From Aquila chrysaetos chrysaetos (Eukaryota > Chordata > Aves > Accipitriformes > Accipitridae), in contig NC_044004.1 of assembly GCF_900496995.4 (NCBI RefSeq), forward strand, positions 78,995,538 to 79,059,537: 64,000 nucleotides of DNA. The letters are read 5' to 3'. Positions 11,901-26,900 of this stretch are shown piece after piece; position 1 is the first letter of the stretch, and each line of letters starts with the position of its first letter. The translations under genes and the position numbers were made by a program. The notes under the pieces are model-generated. The model saw nothing but the letters and a program-made list of their open reading frames with translations, did not search any database and was not told the origin of the DNA.

Positions 11901-14900
11901 AGCTGTACATAAAAAATCTTTATTACTATTAAAGGATACTCTACTTTTCACACTTCACTAAACTGCAAGAAGGTTTCAAAATGTGCTGCTGTAATCAGTC
12001 AAAACCAGCGTTTTATTGGACAAAGCTGGTTCTACCTGTCACCAACTAAGTCAACTTATGTAACTGTGGCCAAACTTTAAAAGTATTAACTTTTTCTAGG
12101 CAGCTACGTACATGCCTAGAAGGATGCATGAATCGTCTTAGTGTATGTTAGAGTCTGACTAGAAAGATACCAAAATACTTCCGTAGCTGTATACACCTCT
12201 AAGTCCTTACTTGGACATTCAGGGACTATATGCAATAATACATATAGCTTCAATTCACTTGACCAAACAGCTGTGAAGTCAGGAGGAAGCTCCCGACTGG
12301 CTATTTGAATAATCCTTTTAGTGGGAGTCAGATATCCACAACATACAATTGTAGCTGAGTCTGGACAACATTCAGGTTAGTATGTGGTAAGATCTTCTAG
12401 ATAACCCAAGTTATGCTGAAGATGGCTGACATAGTTGACTGCTGTCAGAATACTGCCTGAGTCACACATTTTGATAGTCAATTCGCAGACTGAAATTTCA
12501 ATCACAATGTATAATAAACTAGGCCAGTCACTTAACTGTATTTCAAAGTGGATAGCAAAAGAATGTAGCCTGTTCTAGACAAAAATTGGACCATAGCCAG
12601 CAATCCATAAAACCCTTTGTCCCATCCTGAAGGCAGTATGTAGCACCAGAATATGGCAACATTTTGGAGTCTCTGACAGAGATGACAGATGAAATACTGC
12701 AGAGCAAACATCATTGGACTTGTAGCTACTACACTGAAAGAATACTTGGTAGCACTGCTGTGCTGCCAGGATGTGCAGGACTGAAGCTGTAGCAAGTTTG
12801 AAGGTGTTCGTCTGCTTGTCCTGCCTTACATTAATTCAGCCCAAATATTGGAAAGCTGAAGTTTTCAGCCTTACAGATAGGAACCAAGGTTATACAAATA
12901 AACAATCAGTAATCGCAAACATGGCAGAAAGCCAACATGCTGAAGCGATGTTGTTGACCTAGCCAGCACACTGTATTCTCTCCCTCTGAGCAGAGCCTGG
13001 CAGGCAAATGAGTGCTAAAAATGTTTACACTCCTCCATGAAAGAAGTACTGACCTTCTCATGTAGAAAAAAAAGCCTAGGTAGCTATTTGATCTTCTCTC
13101 AGTTGGTTTTATAGTTTAAAAAATCCTTTTGCCTTAACGTAGCTATCAAACAGAATCAAACGAGTTAAAACTTGCTTCTACCAAAGCAAACGGATGATCA
13201 TCATCCAGATGCAATGGCAGCAAGACAAGCTCAAGGAGAACTGTTGTATCTGTACTGCTGCATCCAGACCTGCATTCTGGTTGGGATCTTCCCTCTAATA
13301 CAGCGTGAGCTGGAACACTGAGCTATATGTTGTCTAGGGAGAGAAGTAAATAAATATCAAAAGAAATTCCCAAATTAGACCAGGAGCAAAGACGACACAT
13401 GGATGAAGAGCAGGATGTTCAGAATAGTAGGCTATATTTGTAGGAATGTTTCCAATGAGAGCTGGTTAGAAACTATGCCAGAGGATATCTCTGAGAGATG
13501 ACTCTTCTTCCCTGAAAGTGAAATTTCTCACAGGTGAGTATTTATTTCTTCTGAAGGACCTAGGCCTGGCTCCAGCCTTAGGGATGCCATTTCAGGGGCT
13601 TTCAACTGGAGGTCTCGTCCTGAAGACCCCAGGTGTCCCAAAAGTCAAGCAAAGCCAGAAGCAAGCTAGCAGGTGAGTTTAAAAGATCTGCCCTGAGCCT
13701 GATCTGGGCAGCTCCAGAACCGACAGGGACCAGCATCTGTTGAGAAGACTGGGGGGTAAAAACTTAGATAAAGAAATACCAAGTTTAAATGTTTCCTACA
13801 TCTTATATTGTGGGATTCCTGACAAAAACATATTTTGATTTTTTGGCTTTTTTTGCCTAAAATTAAAAAATTACCAAATTAGTTGAAGAATTTATTTTGA
13901 AAATCCGTAGCAATACTTATGGGACATGACTTTGACTAATGCTATTCATTGTTCTCATTTCTCACCTTAAGCCTCTAAGCATGTTATGTTCCTGTTCTCA
14001 AATCTCCTGTTTTCTTAAATTGAAATTTATATCTTTCCTATTCTTTTTAACCCTCACATACTATTTTCAAAAAGCATAATTCCAAATCTCCCATATTTTT
14101 GTGAATCTGGAAATAAAATATTCCATTGTTTTGCAAGTTTAATAGCTACCATGTTTTTGAGTAAAATGGAAACGTCAAATACAAAGACCTCAGCTTTTTC
14201 GCTAATTAGGGGAATTTCAATCTTCACTTCAATAAAAGAGCTTCTAAACCATCTTTCCTCTTCCAAGGCAGAGAAATGTTTCAACAAACCAGGAGAAAGA
14301 TGCATGAATGTCAGAAATAATATAAATTACTAGTTGCCACAAGAATACTATGAGATGTTCAAAGCTAAGGAGGCTTTGGGAGTGTTGTCTCCATGTGATG
14401 TTTTGTTTCACAATCTGTTTCATCTTTTATAATTTGTATTTCCTTCTGTTTCCAGCAGCACTGCTCTCCCATGAAAAATCTGGAGTTATCAGGTAAAGCA
14501 GATTCAGTACCACCTTATTCCTAAATTGTGACATACTAGCTCTTTGCTTTCTAGGCTTAGCTTCTATCAAAGTTTTAAAGATGAAACCAAGTATCTTGAA
14601 ATTCATTAAAAGAGCTTTGTGACACAAAACCTCTTTCTTGCGTATCTATATCCACTAATAGCATTTTTATAGTGTTTTGAAATTACATTTTAACACCACT
14701 GGCAAGCATAAAAATAGTCTTTCAGAGAGTGAAGAGAGGTTACTTGGACTCTGGCACCATCTACTGAAAAGTGAATTAAAGTGCCTGGACTACAAGACCA
14801 AGAAAATATATATTTATCAAGGAAATACGCCCTAATTTCTTCTTGCAGTGTGAATATTTCTATTTTCTCATCTCCAAGAAGGCTTTAACTTACATCCTTG

Positions 14901-17900
14901 AAAAATATTTTCTTAGCTTCTTATTACTGCTGACATTCATCAGAGTGCAATGATATAATGTAATAGGATCTTTCCAGTCTGTAAGATAACCAGTACAAAT
15001 AAACAAAAAGTTGCTTGCACTGACTTTGCAAGCAATTCTTCACCACACAGACGCTGAGGAGAAACAAGCCTTTTCAGTGTAACTGCCAGGAATGTTCTTA
15101 GCTGTGCAAAATCCATTAAAATATGAATGCAAAAAAAACCTCACACGAAGGCTTAGTTTAGAAAACAGTTTTCTTATTCTTGCCTGTCTAAATATTTCAT
15201 TCTCCCTTTCTAGACAGAGTACCTTCTCCATACATTAACAAGCAAACCATAAATGATAAGGAACTGTATTTTGTGATTAACATTGAAGTTGAAAATGTTT
15301 CTAAGTAAAAACTTAAGAAATGGCAGCTTCCTACCTGGTTCTTATGGTTACTGAAAACTACCAAAGTTGAGTTTCATAAGGTTTTGCCTCTAGTGAAAAA
15401 AGAGTATTCAAACAGAGAACAATATTTGTACTAAAAATATTTAAAAAAAATATTGAAAATGGCTCCTAAACATCTTCAAACTGTAGGAGTTAAGGGGAAA
15501 ATAGGTAATACTTTGCCTCTGTCTGTATGTTTATACAGAACTCGCTTAAAAGGGGAACAGAATTTAAACTGCAATCAAAATGCATGAGGACAACTAGGGG
15601 TTACAGCAAATTCAGAAGATGAAGACAGAGGTTAGTAAGTAAAAACTGCTGCAGAATAATAAGAATTAATCACCTGTACCTCTGAGCAATGAAATGAAGA
15701 CAACAAATACTGTCTTAAGCCTACTGGACATTCAGAAGAACAGAGCCGTCATGCTCGCAGGGTCTGCTGATTAATGCTTGGCTTTAGTGTAACATAAGAT
15801 TTATTGCATTTTGCCTGAAGTGGGTAATTGAATAATCCCTCTAAAAAGCAATAATTTTTCCATGAAGTTCATGAAGTTAATACACTCCAAATCTCCAAGC
15901 AGCAGAAAAGAAACAACTAAGCATCTACCTGTGGAAATCATTGGACGTAATTCATAATGCACAGACATCACTGCATGGAAGTTTGTTATTAAAGTGTTTT
16001 ACAGGAAAGAATAAATAAATTATTTTTCAATAGTGCCTATGTACACCTATCATGATTGGTTGAATGAACAGTGATTCCTGATCTCACATCTTTTTATATC
16101 ATAGTAACTCCATTGAATCACTGAATACTATTCTCACTTTATATGGACTAAAATCAAATTGAAACTCAAAGATAGCCTAACTCAAAATCTGTTTATTTTT
16201 GTTAGCCTTTCTAAGCTGTACTGGCAATATTTCCAACTGCTGGGAAATGGGAGAACAAGTCCCACATGCACCACTTGGGCTCTTGATATCAATGGGAATA
16301 TGGGGAAAAGGAAAGAAAAATTCATATTGATTGGTGCTGTGTTTGGGCTTTATAGACCATATCCTATAAAATACAAGTAAGACTTAGACAATCAGCCAGA
16401 GAGCTAGCACTGTACCATCTAGAAATCACTATCAACAGATGGAGGATATAATCTCTGTCTATGTTCCAGAGTAGAAATCACCAGAATGAAGATCCTGACA
16501 GACCACAGAAGAAAGCAAGGTGTCCTCTTCTACTGGGCTGTGCAATTCTAGTTTGTCATACTCATCAAAGGGGCATACAATAATGACCATATTCCCTAGG
16601 GTTGGATTTATAAGTGTACAAAGGTGTAGGTTAGACTAACAGACCAAACGTGTCACTTAATTAGTTTATGCAAAAAGAAACTGAAAAAAAAAATTAAAAG
16701 CAGCATTTGGACAAAATGTGGCAATCATAAATTCTGCCTCAGAGGATAATAATGTTAATAAAAAAATCTGAGCTCATAGCGTCTTTCAAACAACACAAAG
16801 CATGATGTAATATCCTCAAATCTAATATCAAATCTATCAAAATCCTCAAGCTTATGTATTTAAAAAGTATCACCTGCAACTGTTAGCACAGCTCTAGACA
16901 TCATTCTCTGGAGAAAGCACTGAACAGGTTTTGTTTTTTGAGAAGAAGAAAATATCAAGCACTTAGACTGTAACTAAGAATGCTGTATAAAGGAAAGGTG
17001 AAAATCATACTATTGCAGTGGCCTGTGGGCTTTTCTTAAGATCTTGAAAGATGATCCCTACTAGCAGAACTGTTTCACTGCAGCCCAGAGTCTCCAGCAA
17101 AAGTAATTTCTAAAGACATCTTACATGCTGCAACAGCATGTCTGATAATCGGGCTGCTCTCAAGATCAACTTAAAACAAAAATTGTCAATACGTAAATGA
17201 TACCTGCCTACAATGTTGCGATGTGAGTCAGACACTAGTATTTTAAGAATGACTGTAGGAAGTACTATAACTACTATAATCATCCTGTAAGGAGAATCAA
17301 TTACAAGGACATTTTACTTGACAGAATGAGTAGTTATTTTATGTAAATATGCAGCGGTCATTGGTGATCAAGGTGCATTTTTGTGCATCTGAAATGACTG
17401 ACTTGTGCACCTGTTGTGCCTGATTTGGGGCCTGCTCCATTAAGGATACCGATACCAAGTTTATTCTAATGTTGCTGACCTCTTAGCCACACATGATCAA
17501 AACGGTTGTGGGGGAAAGGAAGTTCACTGTGAAACTTCCAAAAGACTTCAACTAAAACTGTTAAGGATCAAGCTCTTTTTTCAGAAAGTGCCCTTGAAGA
17601 TACAGCCAGACTAGAACAAACCATTTCTAACCTGTCAGAATGTCAGCTCACTGCCCCATGGGGAATGTGCACCAACATGGAGAGGTCAGCCACACTTGAG
17701 GACACATGCCACGATATTCTTAATATTGAGTCCTATAACAAAGGTAGAGAAATATTTGAAGCTTCAGTTTCAACAGAAATTTTGAACTCTGAATTACCTG
17801 CATTTTCTCCATAGGCCCTAGGTAATACTACAGTTCAGAGTTGCAAAATTATTAACTCTGACTCAATCATGCCCGTGACTGTTCCAAATTTGGTTCCAAG

Positions 17901-20744
17901 TATCATATCCAACTGTTTGGCTGGAAGCTTCCAAATCCATAAACATCAGTATAGGACAAATTCAGTCCTGGTGTTAGCGGATGCAACTTGGCAAAAGCCA
18001 ACGCAGTCACAAAAGATCTGACAGGTAAGCATTTCTCACATGGTTGGAAGGTATACATGACTGTATGGCACATGCTATCTAAACCTAGTTAGTGCCAAAA
18101 GAACAAAGTTACAGTGTTCCTCTTGCGAAGCGTCTCCATTAATTTATTTTGAATTAGCAGATACAAAACCATAACAAAACCAAATTCCATAAAAGAATGC
18201 TTAAAGTGTAATTCGGAACAACTGAGTAAACCAGAAAAGCAATAAACAGCCAAAAAGCTCAAGGAAAAAGTCAATTCACAGGAAATCAGTTTATATACTC
18301 CAGCTTTCTAAATTGCCCTCTTGTCTGTGCCCTCGTGCACTTCAGATCTCTCAGCACAGCCATACAAATAGCTGGACATTGCACCACAGCCAGAAAGTCA
18401 AAGAATTTAGGCTGTACTGGCGAGAGATAAATGAAATCCAAAGAAGAGGAACAATGCTCTTCCACTAACCTTATGGCCTTAAACCAAAATGTAGCAGCTC
18501 AAGCCTCTTCCCCAATGGGTCAGTGTAACACATGGAGAGACACCACCTCTTAAACCAGGTCATTGTGTGTGTCACAATTTTCATAGCTTCTCTGTGTCAC
18601 GGTGTCTGAAAACACTGGAGCCCCATGTAGACTCAGCTCCTCAGTGAATGTAAACTAGCAAGTTCTGGAGTCAAGTCAATGGCTCCATACCTAGCCACGA
18701 CAGATCAGAACTTCGACTCCAGTTTTTCACATAGCTTTTCAAACTTTGTTTTTCACCTGGCCATGACAACAAAATGGCCTTTTTGCTGGGGTGTGCAACT
18801 TACACTTCCAATATTACCCTCAGTGGATTACAGTCGAGTAAATTGTGATTTCTTTTTCATTAATGAAATGATTCTCAGGCTGGATTGCAGCGATACAATA
18901 CATTTCAGACATTCTTCTTCTCTGAATTAATGCACATGGGACTACTAATGTAGTACTTTTGACATAAGAGATCTTTTTTGATTGTACACTTCATGTTACA
19001 TAGCTTCACTAGAAACACCAATGGAAACATTAGATTTCTCTATTCATATTTTTAACTTTCACTTTGAACCATCTGGTAATCTCAGCCAGGTATGAAGTAA
19101 ATTACAGACCTCCAATAAATTTTCAGGACACTGTGTGGTACTTAGACTAGATAAAACCCACATTTTTAAAATGATATAGACGTTTAAAATTTGAAAGCAA
19201 TGTTATCACAACATATACAGTAAGATAAGGGAAGAAGGAGGGCACATTTTTGGTACCTATATGTATTTAGACAGAAAGAATTATACTTCCACCCTACAAT
19301 CAGTTTTAGCATGATACTACCTTGGGAATTCTGTGTGAAGAAAAAGGCCAGATGGGACATATTGGTCCAGTACCTCCTAGGGAGTAAAGGTGTTTGGGTT
19401 TCTCCTGTTAGAGTAGATTAATGGCATGAGAATGGCTATGAGAAACATGGGAGTTGTTGGCTGAAGAAAAGTTACTCAACCTTGAAAGCAAGTAAGCAGT
19501 GTGGGCTGCCAGTGAAGCAGTCCTTAGCATAAGACACTGATTTCTTTTGTAATTTTCTTGGTTTAAGAATTTAGAGTTCTTACCCATGTTGGTCTGAAAC
19601 ATGGTAAACATTGATTTGTGTTTCCATAAAAAGTCTGTTGTATTTTCTAACTCAATGGAAGAATTGCTTGAATAAAATATTATGCCATACTCTTCAGGGC
19701 TGGCATCAAGCTAGGCCTGACTGAATGATCAATATTTGTGATGACAAATTTGCATTCTTCATTAAGCAAGCAAAATGCATTCTTTGGTGTCAAATTTAGG
19801 ATTTTGTGGTAACACAGTACCTTATGTAGTAAGTTCTGTTCCAGATAGCATGGCAGATACTAACAGAAAAAGATGGAGAGGGGAAGTCCATGCCCTGTAA
19901 GCAAATTACAGTGGGGCCCACTGGGGACCATACAATAAAAGAGGATGGAAGTTTGGAATGGCTCAAATATTTAGAGGGGAGAGGAGGGGGATTGAAAACT
20001 GGGAGTAACGTGAGATAGCAAATCTTGCCAAAATATTTATGTGTCTCTGACCTAGGCAGGTTAGATCTTCAGATGAGAATCTGTTTGTAACCAGGGGCAG
20101 CTAATAAAAAGCAAAATTTATGGCTTTCTCATCGTAAACGCTGCCCCAGATGTTCAACCACAAAGTACATAGGTTCACCTCCTAACCAAATGCAAGGGAG
20201 AAGATCAATAAAACAACATCAGGGTATCCTTTTACCAGTAAAGGCAGAATATTTGACTAAAGCGCAAACAATGTATGATATCTCAAGTGACTCCTTAAAA
20301 CTTTTGCCATAAAATTACTGAGGATGTTAATACGAGAATTGCAATATGAAGACCAAAGACCATATTTTTTACTCTTCTCCTTTACAAAGGGAGAAACAGA
20401 GCAGATCTCGAAACCTGGACAGGACTGATACTGTCCCCAATAGGTTATGAGAAGTTCATATAATAAGATAAAACCCCTAAAGCATGAAACATAGAATCAT
20501 ACTGTCCTTTTATTTGATGAGATATAATCTTACATGGACTTTTATCTATGCTCTAGCAATAATCTATTTTCTGAATTTCTGCCCAAAGAATAACATTGGA
20601 ATTACTGTACCTGTGATCCCAGTGCTGTATACCACGAAATACACTATTGCAATCCTTCACTTCACCCATCAGCTGGTTTCAAAGCAGGCATTGCTGTATT
20701 ATGTATAAATCTGATTAATCACCGTGCACCCTTCACATTCCACA

Positions 20745-20965
20745 GCCAAGAGCATCCAGAGCTATAACTGTTGAAACGCAAGATTTCCCTTGTTGTTTGC
20801 CAAGTAAGTCCAAAAAGCCTCAGTCTTAGCTCAAAATGCCTGTTGTCATTTGCAAATAAGCCTTCTGCTATTATTCATAAATTTTAGGCCTAGATGCATC
20901 ATTATGCTAATCCTCATGATAAAACAGCAATAAACTTGCAACCAGTAAAGGTGAATGGTCCCTGC
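20745..20965. promoter_or_regulatory. Candidate conserved non-coding element with octamer-like site
   Basis: A block with ATTTGCAAAT (about 20848), ATTATTCATAAATTTT, CATTATGCTAATCC and ACAGCAATAAAC cores. The octamer-like and homeodomain-like motifs suggest a POU/homeobox enhancer. Inferred from appearance only. Confidence 0.3.
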
Positions 20966-23900
20966 GAACGATGGAAGACTAGAATAGACTAGAATAATTT
21001 GTGAATGTTTACGTAGACCAAACATTCAATCTTTTTTAATATTTGCCAGCAGATAGTTTTATGTTTCTGTTTTTCAGGTTGAGGCTTAGGACCTCTTCGT
21101 TACATTTTACATAAAATTCAGCCTTCCCTGCTATTGCTTATTATATGCATTAGAGAATTTTTGCTATTGAATTTTCAGAGATTATTGATGATATATAGAT
21201 TGAGTACATCTTGCCTCTAGAAAATTTGTGAGGACAACATATGCCTGGTTCTCCTAAATTGTCTTAGTGTCTTTAGCTGACAATGTAATAAGAATGAAAG
21301 ATGACTTTTTATTCCCTGTGAGAGAACTTAAGGGTATATCTGTGGGGGGAAACAGCTTTGGAAGCACATAAATGTTGCAATTTTTGCAAAGGAGACAAAT
21401 AAAAGTATTTGCCATTCGCTGAAAAGCTATAAATAAGCAGACTGAAAAGAATTAGAAGAGTTGTCTAAAATTTCTCGAAGCCAAGTTAGAACATCAAATG
21501 ATTTAGAAGGTTGAGCAAGGTGTGTAGGGAGGAATGGACTAATTATTTAGTTAACTTTGATTTCTTGGTTTGACTTTCTCATGAACATAGCACAGTTAAC
21601 TATTCTAATCAGTAATTTGCATCTCAGCTACATTTTCTCATCCATACCTGATGACGTGGCATGACAGAGCTCAGGTTTTGAGCACTAGCCCAGTGTTTCT
21701 GGTTAGCCAGGGCTTGATTTCAGGAATTCAACTTTCAAGGTCTACAGGTACACGGATGCAAGATGTGTTAATGTAGTTTTTGGATATCAAGAATGGATTA
21801 TACACTCTTTGTAGACATACATAGCTGATAAGTATTATTTCTATAAAAGGATTGCACTGGAGCAAGAGAAACTTGGAAAGTGTAAAATAAAATACTCCAT
21901 ATTCTTTTAGATGACCTTTGCATTTAATGCCAGGTGCAGTTTTAATGTCACTTTCTAGCTACTTTTTTTCTTTTAATCACCTATGCCCCCAGCATACAAA
22001 GGGTTGTTTAATGGAAAGAAAAAAAATCACATCATTGTTTGAAGTAATTATATTCTGCAGCATTCTGTGGCAGTGATGTGAGGCCCCATCTCTATCACTG
22101 TTTCTGACATTACACTCCAGGATTATTTTATCAACATTTTAGTCGCTAACATTCAGTCCTATGAGTGTTCACATGCATGATGCATCCTTCATCAGTTGTA
22201 TCTCACAGTGCTCTTGTTACCCATAAATAGGAATGCCAAAAATTTAGGATGGGAAGGCCAATTTAATTGTTTCATTCCTGCTGCTTTCCTACTATCTACT
22301 GCTGTTCAACACATGAGAAAATCATCTCTAGTCAGACCAAAGGTCCAGCTAGCTGAGTAGCAGATGCTTAGGAAAACAAGGTATTTAGAGACTTATCCTT
22401 CCCGTGAGATGCCCTTTCAGGTCCTGGAGCTGAGTCACTCAAGAACTGCCTGATGGCATCTACTCAGGTGCCTCTTTTCTCTTATTGGAACAAGTAGATT
22501 CAAGGTGGAGATTATTTTCCTGTGACACTACGCTGAGATTTGTGAAGTCAATATTCATGCTACTTCCTCTTCATTAAGTGTAATAGCCTGACATGCAGTA
22601 TATGCTCCTGACTGGTGACCAGTTCTGTTTCCACACGAGACTGATCTGTTGTGGGATTTGGGGTAGGATACTTTTTCTGTTTCCTCTCATACCTAGTACT
22701 GGTATGGGGCTTAATGTAAACGGGTTTCAGCTGGAACCTCAGCATTCTGCAGCAATATAAATAGTAGCAACACTGCACATCACGTTTCTTAACCAGTGAA
22801 AACCACCACTAACATGGAACTTGGCCCCTTCATTCTCCACAGTCAGAATCTGCATCTTCTTCCATTGCTCTTCTCCACCTTGCCAACACTTTCTTTTTCC
22901 CTACTTCTTCTTTCTCCCCTATTTCTGCTGGTGTCAGAGGTAGATACATTGCCAAAAGCTAAATTTTCCCAGGCAAAAGAGGTTTTCTGAGATTTTGCTA
23001 GCAGATCTTTGCTTCTGGAATAAAGTTATTTTATTATCATTATCCCTTTACAAAAGACAGGATGGGACAAAAGGGATTTAAAGACAACTGAAGCCTACAA
23101 AGAAGCTGAGAACAGCCTACCTTGTGTTAAGTGTAATATAGTAGGAACCCAGTTGTCCACCACACCGGATTTACTCATAAAATGCTTTTTTTCATTTAGT
23201 TGCAGTTTCAGCCTCACCTTTAAACACCACTGCTCCGCCTGTCTTCAATAGCCTGTGTTTCTGGTTCAAAACTTACTTTTCTTCCTTGAAGAATACTGTT
23301 CTTTATTATGTCACTTGTAACAACAGAGCTGTTAGGCTAATGTAAATTTAGTCCAAATTTCACTTCCTTTCACATTCCATTTTTGCTGAAATGAAGTAGA
23401 TGAGGAAAATATAGAAACTTCAACGGAAATAATCTTGTGCAGATGGAGGAAACCCAGATGCGTGTAGTAGAGCAGCTCTTTGTCAGTCAAAGGAGTCCAA
23501 AGGACAGATGTGTTGTTTGTTAATCATTCAGAAAACCCTTGTGATTAGGAACTCCTAGATCTCAAAAAGGCCAGCCAACTAAAAGAGATACACTGTGCTC
23601 CAGCACTCATAGTACTCCATTTGGGAGAATAAGAGGATTCCTTGGCCAGAAGTAAGTAAGAACAATGTAAATAAGATTATTATACATAAAAATCAGAGTG
23701 CATGCCCTGGAGGATGGGGAGATTTCAGTTCTATAAATCAGCTAGGAAGATCTGGCAAAGTTCATTGTCCAACTGGCTTACAAATTTAAGAAGACTAGTG
23801 CAGACGTTTCTTTAAGAGGCTTAAGGAAAAACAGAGGTAGATTCAAGCCAATGAATTAAAACACTATGAAAGGCAAGTGAAAGCCATTAGTAAAGAACTT

Positions 23901-26900
23901 GAAAGCAGTACACTGTGACCCCCAGAGAGTATCCCCCAACTACACAGAGTATAAGGGTGGAGAAAAAGCAGAGAGCATCCAATGAGAGCTAACATAAATA
24001 AAAGCATAAAGTCATGTGGAATATAGAAAGTTCAGCATGTACTGAATTTTTGCATGGGTGAAAAGAAATGTCTCCATTTTATAAAATCCATGTGATACCC
24101 TAGGATTTGTTACTCCTGATGTATTCAATCAATATCATAATTTAAAAACATTTTTATTATTAATATTTATTTGTATTACTTAGGACATAGTCCAAAATCA
24201 GGGACTCCAGTTACTAAACAAACACATATTCAGTATACAGCTGCTGCCCCCAAATATGGACAAATAGATAATAGTAGAAAAAAAAAGAAACCAAGATTAG
24301 TCAACAGTATGATCAATCATTTCAGCACATCATCTGCATACTTGCTTTCAGTATTTCTGTAGACCTCATCACAAAGCAGAAATATCAGATGCTGAAGAAC
24401 AGTTTTGAAGTGGCTTTGCTAACTCATGGGGAGATCCTTCTAATCATGAAGGACAACTTAGAAGAAAGCAAAAGAAGCTTGTTTGGAAATCTTTGTAACA
24501 GGGGAAGATGCTCTCACGGGGAAATCAGTTTGGTAGAAGTAGCAGAGCAGTGATAGAGCAGTGTGGCGCATACAGTACCTCAGCAGAGGAGAGGAACTGA
24601 GCTGTTGAGTGAAATTGATGGTAAAGAATTCAAGAATGGAAGCTAATGGAGAATGACGAAGATTTCAGTCCTGACTAAAGGAAACAACTGAATGGCCTTG
24701 TTGAGAGATTATCCCAAGTTAAGATGTAGAAGGAAAAGAGGAGGAACTCAGAGGCACAAAACTCCCACAGAAAAGGAGGAGGGAATTGGAGAGGATCTGC
24801 TTGTAGGAAGTGCTGAGGGCACAAATAGGGAGGTAGAAGAGAAATCAGGAGAAGACAGAGGCACAGCAGCCAGACCAGACATGATCTCCAGCAGACAAGC
24901 GCATTTGGATGGGTCAAAGGGGATGAGCAGGGACACTGATCAGAGATGCCGCTAACTCTGGATAGAGCTTCAGTCATGCTGAGTTATGAGGCAGCTGCAA
25001 CAGCCGCTAACAAAGACTTGGCTCAAATAAGCACCATATTTAAGTACTGAGACTCACTGGAACAGAATGGTACTGCACAGCAAAATAATTTCTTTTTCTT
25101 GTTACTCTTAGGTATAAGGACTGAGTACTGAACAGCTTTATGGTCCATCTATGGTAGAACATAGCAATTGAAATTATATGTGAACAGTAGGACTCTGGTT
25201 TGCAAAAAAACATCAGTTGAAATAAATCTTTGTAAAGTTTAGTAAGTTTTTTCACTCCAGCTAAGCACTGAGGCCTGGAGATAAACAGGTGAACACACCA
25301 CTGACTGTGCCATAGGTAAATCCATGAGCAAGTCAGGCATCATTTTCTTCTACCCTTTTCTACAGATCAGAGTTAACTATTTACCACAGGTTTTATTTGT
25401 CATGTTTATTCTTCATGTCATGGCCTACAATATTTCCTTAGTCTCTTAATCAGTCTGCCTCCTTACTGGTTGCTGCCCCTCCTTCTAGAGATTTCTGTAC
25501 ATACCTTGTTTGTAAACACAATAAAAGAGAGTAGTTAACAGTAACAGGAAAAAAAACAATTGGGATGTTTCCTCCTCTAAAAATACTACAATGAGAATAA
25601 GCTTCCTGTAGCATGTTACTGTAGCTTATGATAATGCTCATTGTAGCACTGCATCTGAGAGATAAAAGTAGTTCTATAGTTCCAATCAACCAGAATTTGC
25701 AGTCTTAGCCATTTATTACATCAAATCCATCCATATATGAAGAGCTTAAAAGACGTTACAAAATTTTATAATTAATAATACTAATGTTCTCTCATTATGC
25801 ATATTAAATATCCTGGATAATTATATATTCAGTACATTATCTGCTTGTTTTGATTCTTTAGGATAAGCAAGATTAATATCTCACTGTCTAGTATGTTCCA
25901 CTGCTCTATACTTGTAATCTTCCTATCTCAGTTATGTTGAGCTAAGAGTTACTGAACAAAGAGTAGGGAGATAAAGAAATTCAAATTCTGTTGTTTTCTA
26001 CTCACAGAGGAAAAAATCAACAAAAAATTCACTTCCACATCAAACTCCTTCACCCACACTAGGTCCAAGGACAGTTTTGTCATTTACAGCAGGAGTGTTA
26101 GCACACCCATATAAGCTCATGAAAAACATACTCTTTTTTTTAGTGTCAATTTTTCCATACACAGTTGAGGGTTTGGGACAGAATAACATTTACAGCAGTA
26201 GTGTAACACAAAAAAACCCACTGTGTTGATAGTTACAAAATTATATCAGCTAACATATCACCTGGTTACCCTTTATAATTTTTGAAAATGCAAAAAAGAT
26301 TTGAAGAGCCAAAAGGTACACAACAGATTCAAGTTTGCATCTCATACTTAGAAAATCTGAGACTAGGTTTTGATCCAAAAGAGATTGCAATTTCACACAT
26401 AAATGTTTGCCCTGAACAAAAAAGCAACTTGCCCACAATCAGGTCTGATGTGGGAGGCCTCTCCAGATAACATTATGAATAAACCCAAAATGAACAGAAA
26501 TACTTTTCCATTTACTTACCCACATTCTGACACTGAGTTTTTATCTAACAAATAATTTAAGTGCAGATGAAGTTTTAAGGAAGGAAGTAAAAACTATTAG
26601 GTGTCTATCAAGAATTATAGAAGAATGCAAAATGTTTTGATCGTGGGACTAATTTCTTGCTAATTCATTTCAACATTTAGGTCCTCATCATTTCAGGCAT
26701 CGCCTACATTAATAGTACATGTTTAAGAAAGAAACTCAAGTCAGATAAGTATCATCTGCCAAGAACATACTTTTTTTAATATTCTTTAGCATGCAAAGAA
26801 ATACCAGATCTCCATGAATTCACTCTTATGTTCTTACTAACAACTGTGGTGGGCAGCAAGTAATAACAGAGACAGGCCAGCACAGCAGTAGAATATGTGG

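Noticed and set aside
20488..20502. 'catagaatcatac' as another CR1 end
   Set aside because: Only a short match to the CR1 terminal repeat, without the adjoining 'ggttggaagggacc' block.
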